Shown in pieces: positions 26,845 to 35,311 of a DNA stretch of 64,000 bases (the first letter of the stretch is position 1; each line of letters opens with the position of its first letter). The DNA comes from Actinomadura sp. NBRC 104425. GTDB lineage: Bacteria > Actinomycetota > Actinomycetes > Streptosporangiales > Streptosporangiaceae. The stretch covers positions 1-64,000 of the forward strand of contig NZ_BSTN01000014.1 in assembly GCF_030269545.1 (NCBI RefSeq). Reading direction: 5' to 3'. The position numbers were made by a program, and so were the translations under genes. The notes under the pieces were generated by a model. That model was not told the DNA's origin and made no database searches. It was given only the letters and a program-made list of their open reading frames with translations.

Positions 26845-26941
26845 CGCTCCACCTCCCACGGCCTCGTGGCGGGTCCCCGCAACGCTACACGGGACGGCGC
26901 GGCCATGAGGGCACGGAACGGCACCAATAGGGTGGGGGGCT

Positions 26942-27478
26942 GTGAGCGATCGTGATGACCTGCTGAAAGAGATCAAGGACCGGGCCGTCGTGCACGGCGA
27001 CTTCGTGCTGTCGTCCGGGCAGCGCGCGTCCTGGTACGTGGACCTGCGCCGGGTCACCCTGTCCGGCCGGGTGGCGCCGCTGGTCGGCCGCGTCATGCTG
27101 GACGCGACCGCCGACCTGGACTACGACGCCGTCGGCGGGCTCACGCTCGGCGCCGACCCGGTGGCCACGGCCATGCTGCACGCCGCCGCGGCCCGCGGCC
27201 GGGAGCTGGACGCGTTCGTGGTCCGCAAGCAGGGCAAGGCGCACGGCCTGCAGCGCCGCATCGAAGGCCCGGACGTGGCGGGCCGCCGCGTGCTGGCCGT
27301 GGAGGACACCTCCACCACCGGCAACTCCGTGCTGACGGCCGTGCGGGCGCTGCGCGAGGCGGGCGCGGAGGTCGTCGCCGTGGCCACGATCGTCGAGCGC
27401 GGCGCGGCCGAGGCCATCGCCGCCGAGGGGCTGGAGTACCGCCACCCGTTCGTCCTGGCCGATCTGGGCGTCTCCTGA
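26942..27478 (+). CDS. pyrE: Orotate phosphoribosyltransferase
   Basis: Converts orotate and PRPP to OMP in pyrimidine synthesis. The 178-aa protein has GDFVLSSGQRASWYVDLRRV near the start, the flexible catalytic loop VRKQGKAHGLQRRIEG, and the PRPP-binding motif VLAVEDTSTTGNSVL around residue 118. GTG 26942 is the only start compatible with family length. It stands alone here rather than in a pyr operon and is followed by a strong terminator. Confidence 0.96.
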   Translation: MSDRDDLLKEIKDRAVVHGDFVLSSGQRASWYVDLRRVTLSGRVAPLVGRVMLDATADLDYDAVGGLTLGADPVATAMLHAAAARGRELDAFVVRKQGKAHGLQRRIEGPDVAGRRVLAVEDTSTTGNSVLTAVRALREAGAEVVAVATIVERGAAEAIAAEGLEYRHPFVLADLGVS

Positions 27479-27499
27479 GGGCGGGCGCACGCGGGTACG

Positions 27500-27534
27500 G
27501 CGGACGGCGCCCGGGCGCACCGGGCGCCGTCCGC
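27500..27534. terminator. Terminator between pyrE and the convergent gene
   Basis: Perfect 14-bp stem (GCGGACGGCGCCCG at 27500-27513, complement at 27521-27534) with a 7-nt loop, 22 bp after the pyrE stop. Confidence 0.8.
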
Positions 27535-27560
27535 GACGCTGCTCACCTCCCGAGCGAGGG

Positions 27561-28034
27561 TCACCCCTTGGCGGGCACGAACCAGTTCTTGCGCACCCCG
27601 GCCGTTGCGCGGGGCTGCTGACGGCCGTAGATGAGCACCTCGACGGCACCGCCGTCCGCCGCGACCACCTGCAGGGGAGCCTTGTCGTACTGGCGTTCCT
27701 CGCCGGTGTTCAGCACGCCCTGCTGCAGCACCTCGCCGGTCTCCGGCATCGTCACGACCACCTTGGTGGGCGCTCCGACGACCCGGATGACCAGGGGGGT
27801 GGCGGAGGCGCTCTGCGACGTGGCGCTGCTGGTGGGGGTGGACTCCGCAGTGCCGGGCGTGCCGGCGGTGTCGGCCGTGACGGCCGCGCCCGGGGGGGCG
27901 CCCTGGCTGTCGGAGTTCAGCGCGTTCACCAGCGCGACCCCGCCGACGACGAGAAGCGCTAATGCCAGCATCACGGCCACGGCCGCGATCAGTATGCGCG
28001 CAAGACCCCGAGGGTCCGACCGATGACGTCCCAC
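27561..28034 (-). CDS. Membrane-anchored protein with RodZ-C-like domain
   Basis: A 157-aa protein: short cytoplasmic start (MGRHRSDPRGLAR), one transmembrane helix (residues 14-37), a Thr/Ser/Ala-rich extracellular linker and a small beta domain (TPLVIRVVGAPTKVVVTMPE, GEVLQQGVLNTGEERQYDKA) that resembles DUF4115/RodZ C-terminal domains. Role unknown, possibly envelope-related. GTG 28034 lies 9 nt after the dedA stop and lacks its own Shine-Dalgarno, so translation is probably coupled to dedA. Confidence 0.75.
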   Translation of the reverse strand: MGRHRSDPRGLARILIAAVAVMLALALLVVGGVALVNALNSDSQGAPPGAAVTADTAGTPGTAESTPTSSATSQSASATPLVIRVVGAPTKVVVTMPETGEVLQQGVLNTGEERQYDKAPLQVVAADGGAVEVLIYGRQQPRATAGVRKNWFVPAKG

Positions 28035-28043
28035 ATGGGGAGG

Positions 28044-28763
28044 TTAGCGATAAGTGTCACTGCTGAGCGACGGACGTGACTCTTCAGACCCATTCTTATT
28101 CGTTCCGTGGCCCCCTCCCCGCCGCATCTCCAGGATGATCGGAATGACCGACAGCACCAGGATGACCGCCACGCCCGGCAGGATGTACCGCTCGATGTCC
28201 GGAATGCTGGTGCCGAGGAAGTGGCCCGCCAGGAACATGGCGTCGGTCCACAGCACGGCCCCCACGGCGTTCCAGACCAGGAAGCGGCGGGACGACATGG
28301 CCAGCATCCCGGCCAGCGGGTTGAGGAAGGTCCGCACGATGGGGATGAAGCGGGCCAGCACCACCGCGCGCGCCGGGCCGAACCGGTTGAAGTAGTACTC
28401 GGCCTTGTGCACCCACTCCTGGCGGAACACCCTGGAGTCGGGGCGGTCGAACAGCCGCCGGCCGAACCGGGCGCCGAGCCAGTGCCCGAGCTGGGCGCCG
28501 GCGATCGCGGCGATCGGGCCGCCGATCAGCAGCCAGGGCAGCGACAGCGGCTGGAACTGCTCCCCGTTGACCTCGGTGACCGCGGTCAGGATCCCCGCCG
28601 TGAACAGCAGCGAGTCGCCCGGCAGCAGGCAGCCGATGAGCAGCCCGGTCTCGGCGAAGATGATGGCGAGCACGCCGATCGTCGCGAAGGTGCCGAACAG
28701 CTGCAGCCACGCGGTGGGGTGCAGCCACTCGGTGATGCTGGAGGTGATGAGCGCCAGATCCAC
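28044..28763 (-). CDS. DedA-family membrane protein
   Basis: A 239-aa integral membrane protein of the DedA/VTT (SNARE-associated) family, thought to flip lipids or support membrane homeostasis. Typical motifs are present: ETGLLIGCLLPGDSLLFTAG, GAQLGHWLGARFGRRLFDRP, FGPARAVVLARFIPIVRTFL and NPLAGMLAMSSRRFLVWN. The Arg-rich C-terminus is cytoplasmic. GTG 28763 start. It forms a two-gene operon with the RodZ-C-like gene downstream. Confidence 0.92.
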   Translation of the reverse strand: MDLALITSSITEWLHPTAWLQLFGTFATIGVLAIIFAETGLLIGCLLPGDSLLFTAGILTAVTEVNGEQFQPLSLPWLLIGGPIAAIAGAQLGHWLGARFGRRLFDRPDSRVFRQEWVHKAEYYFNRFGPARAVVLARFIPIVRTFLNPLAGMLAMSSRRFLVWNAVGAVLWTDAMFLAGHFLGTSIPDIERYILPGVAVILVLSVIPIILEMRRGGGHGTNKNGSEESRPSLSSDTYR

Positions 28764-29099
28764 GCACCGAGACTATCGGCCGCCAGGTAGGCGCGTCGTA
28801 AACATGGCTCGGTCCCTTCCGGAAGGGCACTGTTGTCCCCGCAGATCACGGGGCATACCCCGGGCACGGCGGCGGCGGGCGGCGCCCGGTGACATCCCGG
28901 TGGGCCCCCACTGCTGGCCTGACCCGGAAAATTGGAGATACTGACTGCTGTGGCGCCCGTCGGTCCGCGGACCGGGCGGAGACTCGGCACGGTGGCCGAC
29001 GCGTCACGCCCGGCCTTTCCGTTGTAGGGGCCCAGCCTGCGACGCGGTCCACACGGCCGGATGCCCGGCGGCACCATCGCGTGAGAAAGGACGCTCACC
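28764..29099. other. Divergent promoter region dedA / fba
   Basis: The 336-bp gap contains small palindromes: CCCTTCCGGAAGGG near 28815 and CGGTCCGCGGACCG at 28961-28974, and AT-rich patches (GGAAAATTGGAGATACTGA near 28926; TTTCCGTTGTAG near 29018) suited to fba promoters. No gene is seen. GAAAGGA precedes the fba ATG. Confidence 0.5.
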
Positions 29100-30122
<1,023 letters not shown>

Positions 30123-30133
30123 CGCCTTCTTCG

Positions 30134-30170
30134 CGGACCCCCGGGCGGCGCCGCGCCGTCCGGGGGTCCG
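30134..30170 (+). terminator. fba terminator
   Basis: A 17-bp stem with a single G-U pair and a 3-nt loop (arms 30134-30150 and 30154-30170), right after fba. The last base of the stem is also part of the HxlR-side palindrome. Confidence 0.85.
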
Positions 30171-30185
30171 TTGCGTCACGCAACG
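30169..30185. promoter_or_regulatory. Candidate HxlR operator 1
   Basis: Palindrome CGTTGCGTCACGCAACG, 15 bp before the HxlR gene start and overlapping where its promoter must lie (TACGCT at 30189-30194 can serve as -10). Its 15-bp core recurs exactly, inverted, at 30659-30673. Confidence 0.65.
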
Positions 30186-30200
30186 TCTTACGCTGGGAGC

Positions 30201-30647
30201 GTGCTGCCGCGCACCTACGAATCGCAGAACTGCTCGGTCGCCCGCGCCCTGGAGGTGGTGGGCGACCGCTGGACGCTGCTGATCATCCGCAGCGCCTTCG
30301 AGGGCGTGCGCCGCTTCGACGACCTCCAGGACGCCCTCGGCATCGCCCGCAACGTCCTCACCGACCGGCTCACCCGGCTGTGCGCGGAGGGCGTGCTGCG
30401 CCGCGTCCGCTACCAGGAGCGCCCCGACCGCTTCGAGTACCGGCTCACCCGCAAGGGCGTCGAGCTGTGGCCCGCGGTGATGAGCCTGCTGCTGTGGGGC
30501 GACCGCCACTACGCCCCCGACGGGCCGCCCGTCATCGTCGCCCACCGCGGCTGCGGCGGCAGGCTGACCGCCCGCCTCGCCTGCGACGCCTGCGGCGCCG
30601 CCCTCGGCCCCGGGGACGTCGAGGCCCACCGCGGCCCCGGCGGCTGA
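30201..30647 (+). CDS. HxlR-family transcriptional regulator
   Basis: A 148-aa winged-helix regulator of the HxlR type, recognised by the Cys near the start and core (YESQNCSVARALEVVGDRWT, LLIIRSAFEGVRRFDDLQDA, NVLTDRLTRLCAEGVLRRVR, YRLTRKGVELWPAVMSLLLW) and a Cys-rich C-terminal tail (CGGRLTARLACDACGAAL) that may bind zinc. HxlR proteins often sense redox or electrophile stress through the N-terminal Cys. GTG 30201 is chosen; the in-frame TTG 30171 lies inside the operator. Flanked by two identical palindromes, implying self-regulation and control of the downstream acetyltransferase. Confidence 0.9.
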   Translation: MLPRTYESQNCSVARALEVVGDRWTLLIIRSAFEGVRRFDDLQDALGIARNVLTDRLTRLCAEGVLRRVRYQERPDRFEYRLTRKGVELWPAVMSLLLWGDRHYAPDGPPVIVAHRGCGGRLTARLACDACGAALGPGDVEAHRGPGG

Positions 30648-30658
30648 CCGCTCACCCA

Positions 30659-30673
30659 GTTGCGTGACGCAAC
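30659..30673. promoter_or_regulatory. Candidate HxlR operator 2
   Basis: GTTGCGTGACGCAAC, the exact inverted copy of the core of operator 1. It sits 24 bp before the GNAT start and just upstream of a -10-like CAATAA (30686-30691), i.e. over the -35 position. Confidence 0.65.
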
Positions 30674-30697
30674 CCAGCCGCGGTCCAATAAAGTTTC

Positions 30698-31222
30698 ATG
30701 ACACAACTCATGGTGGCCAGCCCCCGGTTCACCGGCCCGGCCAGCGTGGACGACGTGCGCATCCGCCCGTACGGCGCCCACGACGAGCAACGCCTTCTGC
30801 GCATGGCCCGGCGGCTGTCCCGCCGCAGCCTCTACCACCGCTTCTTCGCCGGTGTCCCGCACCTGCCCGACGGCTACGTCCGCTCCCTGCGCACCCTGGA
30901 CCACTGGGACCGCGAGGCGGTCGCCGCCGTCCTGGACGGCGAGCTGATCGGCATCGCCGAGTACGTCCGCGACACCGCCCGCCCCTGCCACGCCGACCTG
31001 GCCGTCCTGGTGGCCGACGCCTGGCAGCGCCACGGCCTGGCCCGAATCCTGGTCACCTGCCTCGCCGAACTGGCCCTGCGCCGCCGCATCACCGTCTTCC
31101 GCGCCGACCTGCTCCTGGAGAACCGGGAGGCCCTGGCCGCCCTGCGCACCATGTGGGCCACCGCCCACCCCACCTGGAGCGGCAACACAGCCCGCTTCCA
31201 CCTCCCCCTGACCCCCTCCTGA
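30698..31222 (+). CDS. GNAT-family N-acetyltransferase
   Basis: A 174-aa GCN5-related acetyltransferase (transfers acetyl from acetyl-CoA to an amine). Motif A is present: HADLAVLVADAWQRHGLARI, with RILVTCLAELALRRRITVFR behind it. The closest pattern I know is the GNAT domain that accompanies acyl-CoA synthetase-type lysine acetylation enzymes (RLSRRSLYHRFFAGVPHL), but substrate is unproven. The ATG lies 6 nt after a -10-like element with no Shine-Dalgarno, suggesting a leaderless message. Probably controlled by the adjacent HxlR protein. Confidence 0.88.
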   Translation: MTQLMVASPRFTGPASVDDVRIRPYGAHDEQRLLRMARRLSRRSLYHRFFAGVPHLPDGYVRSLRTLDHWDREAVAAVLDGELIGIAEYVRDTARPCHADLAVLVADAWQRHGLARILVTCLAELALRRRITVFRADLLLENREALAALRTMWATAHPTWSGNTARFHLPLTPS

Positions 31223-31260
31223 GGCGGCGGCGCCATGGGGGCAGCGGTCGTGGCGGCGGG

Positions 31261-32166
31261 TCAGTGGTCCCGGGGTTGGATCGGGGCGGTCAGGTGGGAT
31301 CGGGCGTATTTGCGGAAGGCGGCCACCAGGCGGCTGCGGTCGTCGGCGCGGGTGGCGAGGACGACGTGGCTGGGCTCCACGCCTTCCAGAGGGATCGCGG
31401 CGAGGTCGGGGCGGAAGCTGTGGGCGCGGGCGTCGACGGAGATGGCCACGGCCTGGCCGGCGGCCACGATCTCGATCTTGTCCTCGATGTCGTCGATGAT
31501 CGGGCCGTCGGGGGCCGGGCGTCCGCCGGGGCGCGGTTCGAGGCGCCAGAAGGCCATCCAGGCGGCGTCCGAGTCGCGCACCCGGGGCAGGGGTTCGTCG
31601 GCGATGTCGTCCAGCGTGACGGACTCCTTGCCCGCCAGGCGGTGGTCCAGCGGGACGAGGACCACCCGGGGCTCGTCGTACAGCACCGTCACGTGCAGCT
31701 GGTCGGTGGGGAACGGCAGCCGGGTCACCACCGCGTCCACGCGGTGGTCGAGCAGGGCGTCGCGAGGTTCGTTCCAGCGCAGATGCGTGGTGCGGACGTC
31801 GGCGTCCGGGTGGCGGTGGCGCAGCTCCCGCACGGCCGGAGTGACGATGATGCCCGCGGTGTAGCCGATGGTGATGCGGCTGGGCCGGGCGGCGGCGCGG
31901 GTGCGGGCCGCGGCCTTGGCGGCCGCGCGCAGCAGCTCCTCGGCCAGCGGGAGGAACACCTCGCCGGCCTCGGTGAGCCGGGTGCCCCGGGGGGTGCGGT
32001 CCAGCAGGCGGGCGCCCATCTGCTGTTCGAGGCGGCGGATCTGGCGGCTCAGGGACGGCTGGGTGACGTGGAGGGCCTCGGCGGCGCGGCCGAAGTGCCG
32101 ATGTTCGGCGACGACGGTGAAGCACCGCACCAGCCGCAGATCGAGATCGACCGGGGCGGACGGCAT
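31261..32166 (-). CDS. LysR-type transcriptional regulator
   Basis: A 301-aa LTTR: winged helix at residues 6-65 (LRLVRCFTVVAEHRHFGRAA, ALHVTQPSLSRQIRRLEQQM) and a two-lobed co-inducer-binding domain (residues 95-295; ITIGYTAGIIVTPAVRELRH). ATG 32166 gives the standard family N-terminus. It is divergent from the NAD-dependent epimerase/dehydratase gene, the classical LysR arrangement, and a T-N11-A palindrome lies between them, so that gene is its likely target. Confidence 0.95.
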   Translation of the reverse strand: MPSAPVDLDLRLVRCFTVVAEHRHFGRAAEALHVTQPSLSRQIRRLEQQMGARLLDRTPRGTRLTEAGEVFLPLAEELLRAAAKAAARTRAAARPSRITIGYTAGIIVTPAVRELRHRHPDADVRTTHLRWNEPRDALLDHRVDAVVTRLPFPTDQLHVTVLYDEPRVVLVPLDHRLAGKESVTLDDIADEPLPRVRDSDAAWMAFWRLEPRPGGRPAPDGPIIDDIEDKIEIVAAGQAVAISVDARAHSFRPDLAAIPLEGVEPSHVVLATRADDRSRLVAAFRKYARSHLTAPIQPRDH

Positions 32167-32200
32167 GCCCCTTAGCGTAGCCACCCTCCGGAACTGCAGT

Positions 32201-32217
32201 GATACGCCGGACGTATC
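32201..32217. promoter_or_regulatory. LysR box (T-N11-A)
   Basis: GATACG-ccgga-CGTATC, perfect 6-bp arms; it contains ATAC-N7-GTAT, i.e. the T-N11-A pattern of LTTR recognition sites, 35 bp from the LysR start and 127 bp before the target gene. Confidence 0.65.
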
Positions 32218-32343
32218 GCGATTTGCGAAACATTCATTGGACCGGGGAGGGGCGGCGCCGCAAGGTGGAAGCACCGGCCCGGCACCGCTCGCAAGTGCCG
32301 CATCGGGGCCGGTTCCCATTTCCTGTGCCACTGGAGTTCGATC

Positions 32344-33258
32344 ATGCGTGTCTTCGTCACGGGCGCGTCCGGTTTCATCGGCAGCGCCGTCGTCAGGGAA
32401 CTGCTGGACGCGGGGCACCAGGTGCTCGGTCTCGCCCGTTCGGACAGGTCCGCCGCGGCGGTCGAGGCCGCGGGGGCCGAGGTGCACCGCGGCGACCTCG
32501 ACGACCTCGACGGCCTGCGCGCCGGCGCGGCCGCCTGCGACGGTGTCATCCACACCGCCTTCGTCCACGACTTCGTCGACGACGCGGCCGGCGGGACGGA
32601 CCAGTTCGCCGTCTACGCGGCGGCCGCCGACAAGGACCGGCTCGCCATCGAGGCGATGGGCGAGGCGCTCGCGGGATCCGGCCGGCCGCTCGTCGTCAGC
32701 TCGGGGACCGTGGGCGGCTCGGAGGCCGGCGTCCTGACGGAGGACACCGTTTTGAGCCGCGATCTGCCCCGGCTCTCGGAGCAGACCGCGCTGCCGTTCG
32801 CCGAGCGCGGCGTGCGCGCCTCGGCGGTCCGGCTCCCGACGGTGCACGGCAGGGGCGACCACGGCTTCGTCCCCCAGCTCATCCGCATCGCGCGGAAGCG
32901 GGGCGTCTCGGGTTACCCGGGCGACGGGTCCAACCACTGGGCCGCCGTGCACCGGCTCGACGCCGCGCGCCTGTTCCGGCTGGCCGTGGAGGCGGCGCCC
33001 GCCGGGACGCGGCTGCACGCGGTCGCCGAGGAGGGCGTGCCGGTCCGGGAGATCGCCGAGGCGATCGGACGGGGCCTGAACGTGCCGGTGACCTCCGTGC
33101 CCCTCGAGGCGGCCGACGAGCACTTCGGCATCCTCGGCCTGTTCTTCTCCCGGGACATCCGGGCCTCCAGCGAGCGGACCCGGAAGCTGATGGACTGGCG
33201 GCCCGAGCGTCCCGGGCTCATCGCCGATCTCGACGAGGGCCACTACTTCGACGAGTGA
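32344..33258 (+). CDS. NAD(P)-dependent epimerase/dehydratase (extended SDR)
   Basis: A 304-aa extended short-chain dehydrogenase with the Rossmann motif GASGFIGSAVVRELL at residues 7-21 and the segment DLDDLDGLRAGAAACDGVIH. The expected active-site YxxxK is not obvious (the region reads SSGTVGGSEAGVLTEDTVLS), as in other atypical SDRs of this LysR-linked group. Start and length are typical. Its substrate is unknown. Probably activated by the divergent LysR. A strong terminator begins 4 bp after the stop. Confidence 0.88.
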   Translation: MRVFVTGASGFIGSAVVRELLDAGHQVLGLARSDRSAAAVEAAGAEVHRGDLDDLDGLRAGAAACDGVIHTAFVHDFVDDAAGGTDQFAVYAAAADKDRLAIEAMGEALAGSGRPLVVSSGTVGGSEAGVLTEDTVLSRDLPRLSEQTALPFAERGVRASAVRLPTVHGRGDHGFVPQLIRIARKRGVSGYPGDGSNHWAAVHRLDAARLFRLAVEAAPAGTRLHAVAEEGVPVREIAEAIGRGLNVPVTSVPLEAADEHFGILGLFFSRDIRASSERTRKLMDWRPERPGLIADLDEGHYFDE

Positions 33259-33261
33259 GCC

Positions 33262-33293
33262 CCTCCGGGGCGGCCTCCGGGCCGCCCCGGAGG
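33262..33293 (+). terminator. Terminator after the SDR gene
   Basis: Perfect 13-bp stem (CCTCCGGGGCGGC at 33262-33274, complement at 33281-33293), 6-nt loop. Confidence 0.85.
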
Positions 33294-33336
33294 CCGAGTT
33301 GATATGGGCGACCTGCTAACACTTACGATGAGCCGC

Positions 33337-33747
33337 ATGACCCAGAACCTGCTCGGCGACCCGCCCCCCACCCACCTTCCGGACAACCCCGCTGCCCGCG
33401 AGGCGCTGGAGAGCGGCGTCGACCCGTTCGAGGTCGCCGCCCGTCACCCGGACTACCCCGCCGTGTGGGCCGAGCTCGCCGACCGCGCCTTCGCGCGGGG
33501 CGGCGTCATCGACTCCTACGCGTTCGCCCGCACCGGCTACCACCGCGGCCTCGACCAGCTGCGCCGGGCCGGCTGGAAGGGCCACGGGCCCATCCCGTGG
33601 GAGCACGAGGGCAACCGCGGGTTCCTGCGGGCCCTGCACGCCCTCGGCCGGGCCGCCGCGGCCATCGGCGAGGAGGACGAGGCCGAGCGGTGCCGGACCT
33701 TCCTGCGCGACAGCAGCGAGACGGCCGCCAAGGCACTGGCTTCCTGA
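33337..33747 (+). CDS. DUF3151 protein
   Basis: A 136-aa cytoplasmic protein of the DUF3151 family, recognisable by NLLGDPPPTHLP at the start, HPDYPAVWAELADRAF and SYAFARTGYHRGLDQLRRAG. Conserved through actinobacteria next to purA or fba; function unknown. I chose ATG 33337 because TACGAT (33324-33329) ends 7 nt before it, giving a leaderless start, and because MTQNLLG matches the family; ATG 33328 and 33304 are in frame. A TTGATA lies 19 bp upstream of the -10. Confidence 0.88.
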   Translation: MTQNLLGDPPPTHLPDNPAAREALESGVDPFEVAARHPDYPAVWAELADRAFARGGVIDSYAFARTGYHRGLDQLRRAGWKGHGPIPWEHEGNRGFLRALHALGRAAAAIGEEDEAERCRTFLRDSSETAAKALAS

Positions 33748-33859
33748 CCCCGTCCGCCACCTCATCCGCCCCGGGGGCCGCATCCGGCAAATGCGGCCGC
33801 TCCCGGCTGTGAGGTGCGTTTTCCTCTGTCACCGGCGGCGGGTACGATGCGATCGCAAG

Positions 33860-33889
33860 AGGCCCCTTCGCGCTTGCGACCAGGGGCCT
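33860..33889 (+). promoter_or_regulatory. Stem-loop in the purA leader
   Basis: Arms AGGCCCCT (33860-33867) and AGGGGCCT (33882-33889) enclose an inner TCGC/GCGA stem. It begins about 12 nt downstream of a -10-like TACGAT (33843-33848) and ends 24 nt before the purA start, so it would form at the 5' end of the message. Could be an attenuator, a stabilising cap hairpin or the terminator of the preceding gene. Confidence 0.5.
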
Positions 33890-33913
33890 TCGTCGTGGGA
33901 AGGAAAGATCGGC

Positions 33914-35197
33914 ATGCCGGCCATCGTTCTTGTCGGAGCCCAGTGGGGAGACGAGGGCAAGGGCAAGGCCACCGACCTGCTCGGCGGTGACGTCGACTAC
34001 GTCGTCCGCTACCAGGGTGGCAACAACGCCGGACACACCGTGGTCATCGGCGACGAGAGCTACGCGCTGCACCTGCTGCCATCGGGGGTGCTGTCCCCGG
34101 ACGTGGTCCCGGTGATCGGCAACGGGGTGGTGATCGATCCGGCCGTGCTGCTGTCGGAGATCGACGGCCTGAAGGAGCGCGGCGTCTCCTGCGAGCGGCT
34201 GCTCATCTCCGCCAACGCGCACCTGATCATGCCCCACCACCGGGCGCTGGACAAGGTGACCGAGCGGTATCTGGGCAAGGCCCGCATCGGCACCACCGGC
34301 CGCGGCATCGGGCCGGCCTACGCCGACAAGATCAACCGCATGGGCATCCGGGTGCAGGACCTGTTCGACCCCAACATCCTCACCCAGAAGCTCGACCTGG
34401 CGCTGCGCGAGAAGAACCAGGTCCTCACCAAGGTCTACAACCGGCGCCGCATCGAGACCGGGCCGATCGTGCAGGAGTACGTCGAGTACGGCGAGCGGAT
34501 CCGCCCGTACGTCACCGACACCGCGCTGGTGCTCAACAAGGCGCTGGACGAGGGCAAGGTCGTGCTGCTGGAGGGCGCCCAGGGCACGCTGCTGGACATC
34601 GACCACGGCACCTACCCGTTCGTGACGTCGTCGTCCCCCACGGCGGGCGGCGCGTGCGCCGGGTCCGGGCTCGGCCCCACGAGGATCACCAAGGTGATCG
34701 GCATCCTCAAGGCGTACACCACGCGGGTCGGCTCGGGGCCGTTCCCGACCGAGCTGCTGGACGAGCAGGGCGAGTACCTGCGCAAGACCGGCGGCGAGTA
34801 CGGGGTGACCACCGGCCGCGACCGCCGCTGCGGCTGGTTCGACGCGGTGATCGCCCGCTACGCCACCCGGGTCAACGGCATCACCGACTACTTCCTGACC
34901 AAGCTGGACGTTCTGTCGGGCCTGGAGCGGGTGCCGGTGTGCGTGGCCTATGACATCGACGGCGTCCGGCACGACGAGATGCCGGCGTCGCAGACCGAGT
35001 TCCACCACGCCAAGCCGATCCTGGAGTACCTGGACGGCTGGCAGGAGGACATCAGCGGCGCCGAGACGTTCGCCGACCTGCCCAAGAACGCCCAGGCGTA
35101 CGTGCGGGCCATCGAGGAGATGGCGGGCGCGCAGATCTCCGCGATCGGCGTGGGACCGGGCCGCGAGCAGACGCTGTCGCTGCGTCCGCTGGTCTGA
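33914..35197 (+). CDS. purA: Adenylosuccinate synthetase
   Basis: GTP-dependent ligation of IMP and aspartate, the first committed step to AMP. The 427-aa protein shows GAQWGDEGKGKATDLL, NNAGHTVVIG, the signature GTTGRGIGPAYADKINRMGI, and the C-terminal VTTGRDRRCGWFDAVIARYA. ATG 33914 follows GGAAGGAAAG and gives the canonical MPAIVLVGAQWGD; earlier in-frame starts would run through the leader hairpin. Works with PurB (encoded at 39154-40476), which converts its product to AMP. Confidence 0.98.
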   Translation: MPAIVLVGAQWGDEGKGKATDLLGGDVDYVVRYQGGNNAGHTVVIGDESYALHLLPSGVLSPDVVPVIGNGVVIDPAVLLSEIDGLKERGVSCERLLISANAHLIMPHHRALDKVTERYLGKARIGTTGRGIGPAYADKINRMGIRVQDLFDPNILTQKLDLALREKNQVLTKVYNRRRIETGPIVQEYVEYGERIRPYVTDTALVLNKALDEGKVVLLEGAQGTLLDIDHGTYPFVTSSSPTAGGACAGSGLGPTRITKVIGILKAYTTRVGSGPFPTELLDEQGEYLRKTGGEYGVTTGRDRRCGWFDAVIARYATRVNGITDYFLTKLDVLSGLERVPVCVAYDIDGVRHDEMPASQTEFHHAKPILEYLDGWQEDISGAETFADLPKNAQAYVRAIEEMAGAQISAIGVGPGREQTLSLRPLV

Positions 35198-35311
35198 GCG
35201 CCGCGTCCGCGATCGCAGAAAACGTCGGCCGGACGCCGTCTTACCAGCGGTTCGACGGTTTCTCACCGGTCGGCCACCGGGCGTTAGCGACCAGGCTGTA
35301 GCGTTCCACGC

